Positions 1 to 6,356 of a stretch of DNA of 9,247 nucleotides are shown in pieces (position 1 is the stretch's first letter; each line of letters opens with the position of its first letter). The stretch is from contig JBBQBQ010000131.1 in assembly GCA_038317685.1 (NCBI GenBank), forward strand, positions 1-9,247. Direction: 5' to 3'. The stretch is from JBBQBQ01 sp038317685 (GTDB taxonomy: Bacteria; Desulfobacterota; Desulfuromonadia; Desulfuromonadales; DDH964). Below the pieces are notes generated by a model that was not told the DNA's origin, ran no database searches, and saw only the letters and a program-made list of their open reading frames with translations. The position numbers were made by a program, and so were the translations under genes.

Positions 1-264
1 TGGATGGGCGTCCCGGTCGTCACCCTTGCAGGCGAGACCCTGATCGCCCGGCAAGGCGCCAGCCTGCTCCGCGCGGCCGGCCTCGGGCAGTGCGTGGCGA
101 GCGATGCCGACGGCTATGTCGCGGCGGCCGTGGCGCTGGCGCAGAACCTCCCCGCGCTGGCCGCCCTACTGGCAGACATGCGCGCCCGACTCACGGCGTC
201 GCCGCTCTGCGATGCGCCCGCTTTCGCGACGGCTCGGCGCCTTCGTCCCTGCCCGAGCCGTTGA
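1..264 (+). CDS. C-terminal end of a SPINDLY/O-GlcNAc-transferase-like protein (partial)
   Basis: The reading frame is open from base 1, so only the last 87 residues are visible and the N-terminus lies to the left. The opening (WMGVPVVTLAGE), then RQGASLLRAAGL, and the late segment ASPLCDAPAFA match the C-terminal catalytic lobe of SPINDLY/OGT-type GT41 glycosyltransferases. Bacterial members usually carry N-terminal TPR repeats and are thought to transfer a sugar to proteins. In the family, the DAPAFA segment is normally followed by an Arg-Arg-Leu/Glu helix and an aromatic C-terminal tail. Here the frame instead runs into a basic, Pro-rich end (TARRLRPCPSR) and stops. An RRLGAF reading appears in another frame a few bases on, so a small indel near 226-230 or a truncation is possible. 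The last 99 bases overlap the convergent cytochrome gene. Confidence 0.75.
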   Translation, partial: WMGVPVVTLAGETLIARQGASLLRAAGLGQCVASDADGYVAAAVALAQNLPALAALLADMRARLTASPLCDAPAFATARRLRPCPSR

Positions 265-1014
265 AAAAGTCTGTATCCCAGTCTCTTGGCTGCGGCCGAA
301 GAGATCGTGGGAAACCCCTTTGAAGAAATAGGTTCGGTCCAGCTGCAACTCGTTCAGGACCACCTCTTGCCGCCGTCCGAAACGTTTGGACAGCGAGGAG
401 GTCTGCTCCAGATCCTCGGCACTCTTGCCATAAAGAACCACTGCATCCGCAACGGTATCCGTCTGCCAACCGATGGTCGCCGAGAGGAATACCGCGCGCT
501 CCACCTTGAGTACCTGGACATCGGAGATGACGGGGAGCTGACCGCTGTCTTCCACCACGGGAAGTCCGGCCAGTGCAGGCACAACGATCTCCTGCCGTGA
601 GACGTTGCCGTCCGGCCCATACAATTCAACGATCAGGATCCCTCCCATTTTATCGCCGGGCAGAACGAACCAGTGTTCGTTGTCTGACATGACACTGTCA
701 CCCAGCCAGTTGATGGTTTTTCGATTGATTTGGGTGGTCGAGGAAGAACTGACCGATGTCGTACCCGTCAGAGAAAGTGTTCCGGAAGCATGACACTCGC
801 CGCATTGTTGCTGGGAAAAAGGAGAATGCAGGTAGGAACGGAGCTGGTCTCTGTCCAGTGACCCTTCATGGCAGCCGTTGCAGCTCTGAAAATCGTACGC
901 ATGAGCCGGCAGTTGCGAGCTGGGAAAAATCAAGACAGCCAAAATCACTCCACCCATTCGGTGGTTTGTGAAGAAAAAATTTTTGATTTGATGGCTCAGG
1001 GGATTGATTGCCAC
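166..1014 (-). CDS. Exported di-heme c-type cytochrome with Fn3-like domain
   Basis: Probably a periplasmic or surface electron-transfer protein; its partner is unknown. With the GTG at 1014 it has 282 residues. Residues 1-39 form a signal peptide: a basic n-region, a hydrophobic core (GGVILAVLIF) and a PAHA cleavage site. Two heme c sites follow, CNGCH (45-49) and CGECH (71-75). A Ser/Thr-rich linker (about 78-98) leads to a mixed region, then an Fn3-like beta domain (about 163-252) of the kind found in Geobacter-type cytochromes. The last 30 residues are Arg-rich and low in complexity, and they lie antisense to the glycosyltransferase end, so they may not be original to the protein. The start is uncertain. 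The frame is open back to a GTG at 1107 but lacks a ribosome site there. GTG 1014 has a short GAGG upstream and keeps Lys/Arg before the hydrophobic core. ATG 957 would leave almost no basic n-region. The specific family is not identified. Confidence 0.7.
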   Translation of the reverse strand: MAINPLSHQIKNFFFTNHRMGGVILAVLIFPSSQLPAHAYDFQSCNGCHEGSLDRDQLRSYLHSPFSQQQCGECHASGTLSLTGTTSVSSSSTTQINRKTINWLGDSVMSDNEHWFVLPGDKMGGILIVELYGPDGNVSRQEIVVPALAGLPVVEDSGQLPVISDVQVLKVERAVFLSATIGWQTDTVADAVVLYGKSAEDLEQTSSLSKRFGRRQEVVLNELQLDRTYFFKGVSHDLFGRSQETGIQTFSTARAGTKAPSRRESGRIAERRRRESGAHVCQ

Positions 1015-1133
1015 GCGCCTCGCCAAATAATTTTGCTCCGCGATGAAATGTCCTGACCAGGGAAGCAAATAAGCACAATCCCTCCAAAGCAGCAGAGGAT
1101 TTGTCACCAGTCTGAAGCAACGGGATTTAGACG

Positions 1134-1589
1134 TCAGCCTTTCGCCACCTCCGAAGTACAGTGGGCACAGCGACTGGCCTCGATGGGGATCGCCGAAAGG
1201 CAGAAAGGACAGTCGCGAGTGGTCACCACAGGCGGTGCCGCTTCTTCGACATGCTTCATTCGGTTGATGGCCCGGATCAGCAGAAAGACCGCAAAGGCAA
1301 CGATCAGAAAGCCGATGACGGCGTTGATAAACAACCCGTAATTGATGGTGACGGCCCCGGCCTGCTTGGCTGCAGCCACTGAAAGGTAAGGCCCGGCAAC
1401 CGTTCCGGACTTCAAAACGGCAAAGAGGTTGGAAAAGTCGACATTGCCGAGCATCATCCCGATCGGCGGCATGAGCACATCATCCACCAACGACTTGACG
1501 ATACCACCGAAAGACGCGCCGATAATGATCCCGACCGCCATGTCGACAACGTTCCCCCGCATCGCAAATTCTTTAAATTCCTTGAGCAT
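1134..1589 (-). CDS. mscL: Large-conductance mechanosensitive channel MscL
   Basis: MscL is an inner-membrane pentamer that opens a wide pore under membrane tension and releases solutes during osmotic down-shock. The 151-residue protein starts MLKEFKEFAMRGNVVDMAVG, the classic amphipathic N-terminal helix running into TM1 (about 14-40). A periplasmic loop (about 45-80) and TM2 (about 84-107) follow. The C-terminus (127-145) carries two CxxC pairs, CPFC and CAHC, which look like a small zinc ribbon. E. coli MscL (136 residues) lacks this, though I recall similar tails in delta-proteobacterial homologues. The frame is open upstream to 1616, but the ATG at 1589 is the real start because AGGAGGG lies 6 bases before it and homologues begin there. 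The gene stands alone between the fetAB-like operon and the cytochrome gene, and a 119-bp gap to the latter suggests separate expression. Confidence 0.96.
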   Translation of the reverse strand: MLKEFKEFAMRGNVVDMAVGIIIGASFGGIVKSLVDDVLMPPIGMMLGNVDFSNLFAVLKSGTVAGPYLSVAAAKQAGAVTINYGLFINAVIGFLIVAFAVFLLIRAINRMKHVEEAAPPVVTTRDCPFCLSAIPIEASRCAHCTSEVAKG

Positions 1590-1595
1590 GAAAAA

Positions 1596-1602
1596 CCCTC
1601 CT
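1596..1602 (-). promoter_or_regulatory. Strong Shine-Dalgarno site of mscL
   Basis: On the minus strand AGGAGGG sits 6 bases upstream of the ATG at 1587-1589. It is a near-perfect anti-16S match and decides the mscL start against the longer frame. Confidence 0.85.
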
Positions 1603-1667
1603 GGATTGAGTGTCAATGGCAGTTTCGGGAATCATTGAAATGACTGGAGTCCAAAAAACGATGACAA

Positions 1668-1695
1668 AATTTACCATTGCCTTGAAGTTTTACAA
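1668..1695 (-). promoter_or_regulatory. Weak candidate sigma70-type promoter for mscL
   Basis: Reading the minus strand, TTGTAA (1690-1695) and TAAATT (1668-1673) are separated by 16 bases. Each box matches the consensus at 4 of 6 positions. It is the best pair I found in the 220-bp gap upstream of mscL (1590-1809) and would give a leader of roughly 70 bases. The rest of that gap shows no gene. Confidence 0.25.
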
Positions 1696-1777
1696 GTGCC
1701 CTGAGAATGCCGGAAGGCGGATTCAGGAGCATTCCAAGGCAAAGGCGGCGAGGTGTTCGGTGAACGCTTAAGACAGG

Positions 1778-1790
1778 GGGGAGTGTCCCC
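1778..1790 (-). terminator. Short GC hairpin after the fetB-like gene, possible weak terminator
   Basis: A perfect 5-bp stem (GGGGA/TCCCC) with a 3-base loop lies about 20 bases downstream of the fetB-like stop codon. No U-tract follows on the minus strand, so intrinsic termination would be inefficient. It is reported only because of its position. Confidence 0.2.
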
Positions 1791-1809
1791 GACCGAGGAT
1801 ATCCCACCG

Positions 1810-2607
1810 TCAGTGGTGCGCTCCCGGATCCCGAACCTGATGGTCCGCATTGAAATAACTTTTGGTGCCGAACCACAATATCAGAAAGGCCGTGAGGGTC
1901 ACACTGCCGGTGATCACACACATGATGGCGATCTGGTAGCGCACCGCGAGGATCGGTTCGGTCCCCGAGAGAATCTGACCGGTCATCATCCCAGGAAGGA
2001 AAACGATCCCCATGGCGGCCATCGCGTTGATGGAAGGGATCAGTGCGGCGCGGAAGGCGCTGCGCGATGCTTCGCGGGCCGCCATCCGGGAGGTGGCACC
2101 GAGACAGAGGGCAGTCTCGATCTCTTCGCGGCGCTCCGCCATCTCCCCGGCCAGCCGTTCCGCCGCCAGACTGGCTCCGGTCATGGCGTTGCCGATCACC
2201 ATGCCGGTCAGAGGGATCAGGTAACGCGGGTCATACCAAGGGGTGAGTCCAATGATCAAGGAGGAGAAGATGAAGGTGGTGCCGCCGCAACCGACCAGGA
2301 TCGCCAGGCCGACGATCCGGTGAAAATTCGGCATCCGGCTCTTCACCCGGGCCGCCACCGTCTGCACCGCGAAGCCGACCATGACCAGGAGGAGGAGCAG
2401 GACCGGCGGCGCGCTGCGCAGGGCAAAGACGAAATGGAGGAGGTAGCCGACCGCCAGGAGCTGGGCGACCATGCGCAGTGCCGACCAGAGGAGGGGCCAT
2501 CCCTGACCGCTCCCCTGCAGCCGGGCCAGGGCCGCGGCCAACAGGATCAGGGCAAAAGCGCCGGCCAAATCCGGCAGGGAGAGGGGGATGATGCCGGTCT
2601 GCGTCAT
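1810..2607 (-). CDS. fetB: FetB/YbbM-like ABC transporter permease (UPF0014)
   Basis: This is the membrane half of a FetAB-type ABC transporter. In E. coli FetAB is linked to iron export and protection against peroxide under iron overload. The 265-residue protein has about seven hydrophobic segments (roughly 12-29, 44-62, 68-85, 98-120, 128-146, 192-213 and 222-247). A cytoplasmic loop (about 158-190, EEIETALCLGATSR) resembles the coupling helix that contacts the ATPase. The segment FLPGMMTGQILSG (203-215) is a family hallmark. The ATG overlaps the TGA of the ATPase gene as ATGA, implying translational coupling. Length is normal for the family. The family assignment is firm; the iron substrate is inferred from E. 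coli. Confidence 0.9.
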   Translation of the reverse strand: MTQTGIIPLSLPDLAGAFALILLAAALARLQGSGQGWPLLWSALRMVAQLLAVGYLLHFVFALRSAPPVLLLLLVMVGFAVQTVAARVKSRMPNFHRIVGLAILVGCGGTTFIFSSLIIGLTPWYDPRYLIPLTGMVIGNAMTGASLAAERLAGEMAERREEIETALCLGATSRMAAREASRSAFRAALIPSINAMAAMGIVFLPGMMTGQILSGTEPILAVRYQIAIMCVITGSVTLTAFLILWFGTKSYFNADHQVRDPGAHH

Positions 2608-3368
2608 GGTTCCTCCTCCCCGGCGGTCCCGGCCAGGAAGCGCCGCAGTTCGTCGCAGCGGGGATGGGCGAGGAGTTCGCCGGCCGGTCCCGACTCCAGG
2701 ATTCGGCCGTCCTCCAGATACGCCATCCGATCGGCGATCCGGGCGGCCTGGCGCAGGTCGTGGGTCACCATCAGGACGGTCAGCCCCTGGTCGCGACAGA
2801 TGGTGCGCAGGGTATCGGCCAGACGATCGCCGGTCGGCCGGTCAAGGGCGCTAGTCGGTTCATCGAGGACCAGAAGCGTGGGTCCGGGGAGCAGGGTCCG
2901 AGCCAGGCTGACGCGCTGTTGCTGGCCGAGGGATAGGGAGCGCGCCTCCCGGTCGAGCCAGGCCGCTTCCAATCCGCAACGCTGGACGATCAAAAGCAGT
3001 TTTGGGTCGTCCGCCCGGGGCGGGGTTTGATGCCGGAAATGAAAGGGAAGCTGCAGGTTGTCGAGAACGGAGCCGAGGAACATGAAGGGCTTCTGCGGGA
3101 CCAGGCCGATCCGTTGGCGCAGCTCCAAAACCGGAATGGCGCGCAACTCCTCACCGCAGAAATGGATGCGGCCCCCGCTTGGTTCTTCCAGCCGGTTGAG
3201 AAGGCGCACCAAGGTGCTCTTGCCTCCCCCCGAGGGGCCGACAATCACCGTCAAGGCCCCGGACATGACCTCCAGGTCGATCCCTTTGAGAATCTCCACC
3301 GTCTGCCCATTGCGGCTGATGTTCTCTTTGCGGACCTGGTTTAACAGCAGCTCTACCGGGGTGGCCAC
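2604..3368 (-). CDS. fetA: FetA/YbbL-like ABC transporter ATP-binding protein
   Basis: This is the ATPase partner of the permease encoded next to it. With the GTG at 3368 it has 254 residues. Visible motifs are Walker A GPSGGGKST (44-52), the Q-loop Gln in LVPQKPF (about 92), a variant signature LSLGQQQ (145-151, Leu in place of the first Gly of LSGGQ), Walker B LLVLDEP (165-171), the D-loop SALD and the switch His in VTHD (203). The frame is open upstream to 3503, but those 45 extra residues lie inside the uracil-DNA glycosylase gene and look nothing like an ABC N-terminus. The GTG is 2 bases after the glycosylase TGA, with GGGAGG about 10 bases upstream inside that gene's end. A metal or iron export role is inferred from FetAB; the nucleotide-binding domain alone does not show the substrate. 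Confidence 0.88.
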   Translation of the reverse strand: MATPVELLLNQVRKENISRNGQTVEILKGIDLEVMSGALTVIVGPSGGGKSTLVRLLNRLEEPSGGRIHFCGEELRAIPVLELRQRIGLVPQKPFMFLGSVLDNLQLPFHFRHQTPPRADDPKLLLIVQRCGLEAAWLDREARSLSLGQQQRVSLARTLLPGPTLLVLDEPTSALDRPTGDRLADTLRTICRDQGLTVLMVTHDLRQAARIADRMAYLEDGRILESGPAGELLAHPRCDELRRFLAGTAGEEEP

Positions 3369-3370
3369 CG

Positions 3371-4120
3371 TCAGGGAGCCTCCCGCAGCCGCTGCATCAC
3401 CTGCTTCATGTCCTCCCAAACCTCGCGTTTCCCGGCGGGATTGCGCAGCAGATAGGCGGGGTGAAAAGTCGGCATCAACGGGATCGACTGGTATTCCCGC
3501 CAATGCCCCCGCAGCCGGCTGATCGGACTGTCATCACGCAACAGGGTCTGGGCGGCGAACTTGCCGAGGGTGACGATCATGGTCGGCCGGATCGCTGCCA
3601 GCTGGCGTTGGAGAAACGGCTCGCAGGCGGTAATCTCTTCGGGGAGGGGATCGCGGTTGCCAGGGGGCCGGCACTTCACGACATTGCAGATGTAGACCTC
3701 GTTTCGTTGCAGGACCATGGCCAGGAGTATCCGATCAAGGAGACGGCCGGCCTCACCGACAAAAGGCTCGCCCTTCTCATCTTCTTCCCGCCCCGGCGCT
3801 TCTCCGACCAGCACCAGCCGGGCATGGGGGTTGCCGACCCCGAAAACGATGGTCTTGCGGCCCTGGCAGAGGGGACAGCGACGGCACTCCTCCAAGTCGG
3901 CCCGGACCTCCTCAAGGGTCTCCCGCCGACAGGCTGCCGCCCCTCCCTCATCAAGGCCACGGACCTGCGGTGGGCAGGGGGGCAGATCAGGGGGAAGCGC
4001 CGGGAGGGCAATCTCCCTCACCCCGAGTCGCTCCATATCTTCGAGAAGCCCCCGGCCCTGGGCAACAATTTCAAGGACTTCGCGTCGAAGGTTGTCGGGC
4101 ATCGTTTCTTTACATCCCAT
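3371..4120 (-). CDS. Family 4 (iron-sulfur) uracil-DNA glycosylase
   Basis: The enzyme removes uracil from DNA as the first step of base excision repair. The 249-residue protein has a variable N-terminal region (about 1-70), then the family 4 core. The core contains GEAPGREEDEKGEPFVG (107-122), NVVKCRPPGNRDP (146-158) and the late motif TFHPAYLLR (218-226). Four cysteines fit the 4Fe-4S ligands: C79 and C82 (CRRC), C150 and C166. The start is not settled. ATG 4120 gives the longest form, while ATG 4102 (MPDNLRREV) looks more like homologues; neither has a clear ribosome site. The gene is the first of a three-gene unit with fetA and fetB. It diverges from the phospholipase-like gene, and the two starts lie about 50-70 bp apart. 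Confidence 0.93.
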   Translation of the reverse strand: MGCKETMPDNLRREVLEIVAQGRGLLEDMERLGVREIALPALPPDLPPCPPQVRGLDEGGAAACRRETLEEVRADLEECRRCPLCQGRKTIVFGVGNPHARLVLVGEAPGREEDEKGEPFVGEAGRLLDRILLAMVLQRNEVYICNVVKCRPPGNRDPLPEEITACEPFLQRQLAAIRPTMIVTLGKFAAQTLLRDDSPISRLRGHWREYQSIPLMPTFHPAYLLRNPAGKREVWEDMKQVMQRLREAP

Positions 4121-4137
4121 CGGGAGTGGACTATCCT
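4109..4137 (+). promoter_or_regulatory. Candidate sigma70-type promoter of the phospholipase C-like gene
   Basis: TTTACA (4109-4114, 5 of 6 matches to TTGACA) and TATCCT (4132-4137, 4 of 6 to TATAAT) are separated by the ideal 17 bases. Transcription would start near 4144, about 26 bases before the proposed TTG start. The -35 box lies at the divergent glycosylase start and would be inside its coding sequence if the ATG at 4120 is used. Confidence 0.4.
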
Positions 4138-4169
4138 GTTACCAGAAATCTAAACATGAGACCAACCTC

Positions 4170-5078
4170 TTGAAAATATTAATTTTGACGGTCATTCTGG
4201 TCTTCGCTGTCCCCCCTTCCGCCTGGGCCTGGGGGGTGGGTGTCCATCTGCAACTCGGCACCTCCATCCTCAGCAACCTGCCGCTGCTGCCGGCACAACT
4301 GCAGCTGCTCCTGGAGGCCTGGCCGCAGGATTTTCTCTACGGTTGCATGAGCGCCGACATCACCCTCGGCAAGAAGTTCACCCACTACCTGCAGCACTGT
4401 CATTCCTGGCGCATGGGGAACAAGGTCCTCGAGGCCGCCCAGACCGACCCGCAACGGGCCTGCGCCTACGGTTACCTCGCCCATCTGGCCGCGGACACCG
4501 TGGCCCACTCCTATTTCGTCCCGGTGAAGATGGTGAGGACCTTCAACACCGTCATGCTCAAGCACACTTACTGGGAGATGCGGGCCGAAGCGTTGGTCGA
4601 CCCCGGTATCTGGCAGGTCGCCCGAACCGTCGCCCGCAAAAACTATCGCAGCAACGATGCCCTGCTGCGCAGCGTCCTCTCCGATACACTTTTTTCCTTC
4701 TCCACCAACAAGCGCCTTTTCAACTCCCTCCTGCTCCTCAACCGCCTGCAGCAGTGGCAGAAGATCCTGCGCTCCCTGGCGACCACCTCCAAGTGGACGA
4801 TGCCGGAGGAGAACCTCGACGAATACCTGGGTCTGGCTCGGGAAGCGACCCTCAGCGTTCTCACCACCGAGAAGGAAAGCCCTTACTGGAAGGCCGACCC
4901 GACCGGAGAACGGGCTCTCAACGCCGCCAAAACCCTCCGCAAAAACCTCAACCTTCTCTGGCTCGACGGCAAGCTCTCCGAGGCGGAGGCCCAGGCCATT
5001 CTCAACGACCTCCGGCCCCGCTTCCGCGCCGGGATCACCTGTCCGGAACAGTTATTGGAGCTCCTTTCGGGCCTGTGA
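4170..5078 (+). CDS. Exported zinc-dependent phospholipase C-like protein
   Basis: The protein resembles the zinc-dependent phospholipase C/P1 nuclease fold (PF00882-type); bacterial relatives hydrolyse phospholipids outside the cytoplasm. With TTG 4170 it has 302 residues. A signal peptide starts MKILILTVILVFAV and ends AWA at residue 20, so the mature protein would begin with Trp21, as in Bacillus cereus PLC where the N-terminal Trp binds zinc. Candidate ligands follow in the same order as in that enzyme: H26, D63, H72, H105 and D109 (HLAAD), H113, and H132 and E136 (HTYWE). No ATG fits: the frame is open far upstream, but that part lies antisense to the glycosylase gene, and only TTG gives a Lys followed by a hydrophobic core. 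About 165 C-terminal residues after the metal site are mostly helical, with no domain I recognise. The actual substrate is unknown. Confidence 0.82.
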   Translation: MKILILTVILVFAVPPSAWAWGVGVHLQLGTSILSNLPLLPAQLQLLLEAWPQDFLYGCMSADITLGKKFTHYLQHCHSWRMGNKVLEAAQTDPQRACAYGYLAHLAADTVAHSYFVPVKMVRTFNTVMLKHTYWEMRAEALVDPGIWQVARTVARKNYRSNDALLRSVLSDTLFSFSTNKRLFNSLLLLNRLQQWQKILRSLATTSKWTMPEENLDEYLGLAREATLSVLTTEKESPYWKADPTGERALNAAKTLRKNLNLLWLDGKLSEAEAQAILNDLRPRFRAGITCPEQLLELLSGL

Positions 5079-5088
5079 CGGGAGCAGG

Positions 5089-6318
5089 TCAGGGATGGCA
5101 GTAGGCGGGATTCGGGGCCACTGTCCCCCGACGCAGGGAGACCAGGCGGTCAAGGAGAACATGGGCAACCCGCTCCTTGCTCAGAAGCGGCAGACTTTCG
5201 ACCCGGCCATCGGCAAAGAGCAGGCGTACGATGTTGGTATCGACATCAAAACCGGCACCTTCCTGGGTGACGTCGTTGGCAACGATCAGATCGAGATGCT
5301 TGGCCGCCAGCTTCTTGGCCGCGTTGCCAAGGAGGTCGGCAGTCTCCGCGGCAAAACCGACCAGCAGTTGTCCCTCTTTCCTTTGCCCCAATTCGGCAAG
5401 GATGTCGGGATTGGCGACCAGTTCCAGGGTCATCCCCTCTCCCCTCTTCTTTTTAAGCTTGCTGCCAGCGCGCCGGACCGGTCGGTAATCGGCCACCGCC
5501 GCCGACTTGACGACCATGGTCGCCTCCGGAAAGGCTGCCAGGGTGGCCTGTCTCATCTCCTCGGCGCTCGCCACCTGCACCGTCTCCACTCCGAACGGGG
5601 GGGCAAGAGCGGTCGGCCCTGAGACCAGAATGACCCGGGCACCTCGCTGCCGTGCCGCCCGCGCCACCGCATAGCCCATCTTCCCGGACGAATGGTTGCT
5701 GAGATAGCGTACCGGATCGATCTCCTCCCGGGTCGGCCCGGCGGTAACCAGCAGGATCTCTCCCGCCAGATCATTTTTCATCAGCAGCGGCAGCGATGCC
5801 TCGAAGATCACCTCGGGGTCGGGAAGCTTCCCCTTCCCTTCCCAGCCGCAGGCCAGAAAGCCGGTGGCCGGTTCGACGAAGTGGTAACCGAGACCCACAA
5901 GTTTCGCCTGGTTCTGCTGGTAAAGAGGATTCTCCCACATGTTGACGTTCATCGAAGGCGCCATGAGAACCGGAGCCTTGGTCGCCATCAAGGTGGTGGT
6001 CAGCAGATCGTCGGCGATGCCGCCGGCCACCTTGCCGACCAGGTTTGCAGTTGCCGGCGCCACCACGCAGAGGTCGGCCCGGTCGGCCAGGGAGATGTGG
6101 CCGATCTCCCGTTCCTGAACCAGGCTGAAGAGATCAGTGTGGACCGGATTCCCCGACAGGGACTGGAAGGTCAGGGGAGTGACGAATTCCTGGGCACTAC
6201 GAGTCATGACGACGTGGACCTCGGCGCCGGCCTTAACATAAAGGCGCAGCAGTTCCGCAGCCTTGTAGGCGGCAATCCCTCCCGCCACTCCCAGCACGAT
6301 GGTCTTCTCAGCCAGCAT
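5089..6318 (-). CDS. coaBC: Bifunctional phosphopantothenoylcysteine decarboxylase / phosphopantothenate-cysteine ligase
   Basis: CoaBC makes two successive steps of coenzyme A synthesis: ligation of cysteine to 4'-phosphopantothenate, then decarboxylation to 4'-phosphopantetheine. The 409-residue protein has an N-terminal FMN-binding CoaC domain (about 1-180). It shows GVAGGIAAYKA (9-20), the active-site His in GHISLADR (H74), PATANLVGK (88-96), the PSMNVNMW motif (121-128) and the catalytic Cys in ACGWEGKG (C157). The C-terminal CoaB domain (about 187-400) shows VTAGPTREEIDPVRYLSNHS (191-210), SSGKMGYA, AAVADYRP (273-280) and the basic KLKKK (288-292). ATG 6318 was chosen because AAGGAG lies 6 bases upstream; the open frame reaches 6357 but lacks such a site. 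Last gene of the operon. Its stop is only 10 bp from the stop of the convergent phospholipase gene. Confidence 0.97.
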   Translation of the reverse strand: MLAEKTIVLGVAGGIAAYKAAELLRLYVKAGAEVHVVMTRSAQEFVTPLTFQSLSGNPVHTDLFSLVQEREIGHISLADRADLCVVAPATANLVGKVAGGIADDLLTTTLMATKAPVLMAPSMNVNMWENPLYQQNQAKLVGLGYHFVEPATGFLACGWEGKGKLPDPEVIFEASLPLLMKNDLAGEILLVTAGPTREEIDPVRYLSNHSSGKMGYAVARAARQRGARVILVSGPTALAPPFGVETVQVASAEEMRQATLAAFPEATMVVKSAAVADYRPVRRAGSKLKKKRGEGMTLELVANPDILAELGQRKEGQLLVGFAAETADLLGNAAKKLAAKHLDLIVANDVTQEGAGFDVDTNIVRLLFADGRVESLPLLSKERVAHVLLDRLVSLRRGTVAPNPAYCHP

Positions 6319-6324
6319 CGGTCG

Positions 6325-6330
6325 CTCCTT
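6325..6330 (-). promoter_or_regulatory. Shine-Dalgarno site of coaBC
   Basis: AAGGAG on the minus strand lies 6 bases before the ATG at 6316-6318. It selects this start over the frame that extends 13 codons further to 6357. Confidence 0.8.
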
Positions 6331-6356
6331 TCCGGCAAACGGCAACAGCAAAGCCA

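Noticed and set aside
966..986. A/T-rich run near the cytochrome start, considered as a terminator U-tract
   Set aside because: No GC hairpin precedes it on either strand, and it encodes Lys-Asn-Phe-Phe-Phe of the likely signal peptide region.
1020..1060. Possible promoter for the cytochrome gene (AGGACA with AATTAT, 16-base spacer)
   Set aside because: Each box matches only 4 of 6 positions and it would leave almost no leader for the GTG at 1014. It would only make sense if ATG 957 is the start.
1753..3030. Long + strand open frame of 425 codons opposite the fetAB-like genes
   Set aside because: It is the antisense shadow of two GC-rich genes. Its translation is low-complexity (Gly, Arg, His, Asp), with no fold or motif, while the minus strand carries clear ABC transporter motifs.
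3369..3503. 45-residue N-terminal extension of the FetA-like ATPase
   Set aside because: It lies in the glycosylase coding region and shows no ABC sequence; the GTG at 3368 fits operon spacing.
3717..4169. N-terminal extension of the phospholipase-like frame to 3717
   Set aside because: It is antisense to the uracil-DNA glycosylase and would bury the signal peptide inside a Ser/Arg-rich stretch.
5850..5862. Trp after Cys-Gly in the CoaC active-site loop (ACGWEGKG)
   Set aside because: This loop varies in the family and the catalytic Cys and the rest of the loop are intact, so I see no sign of lost activity.
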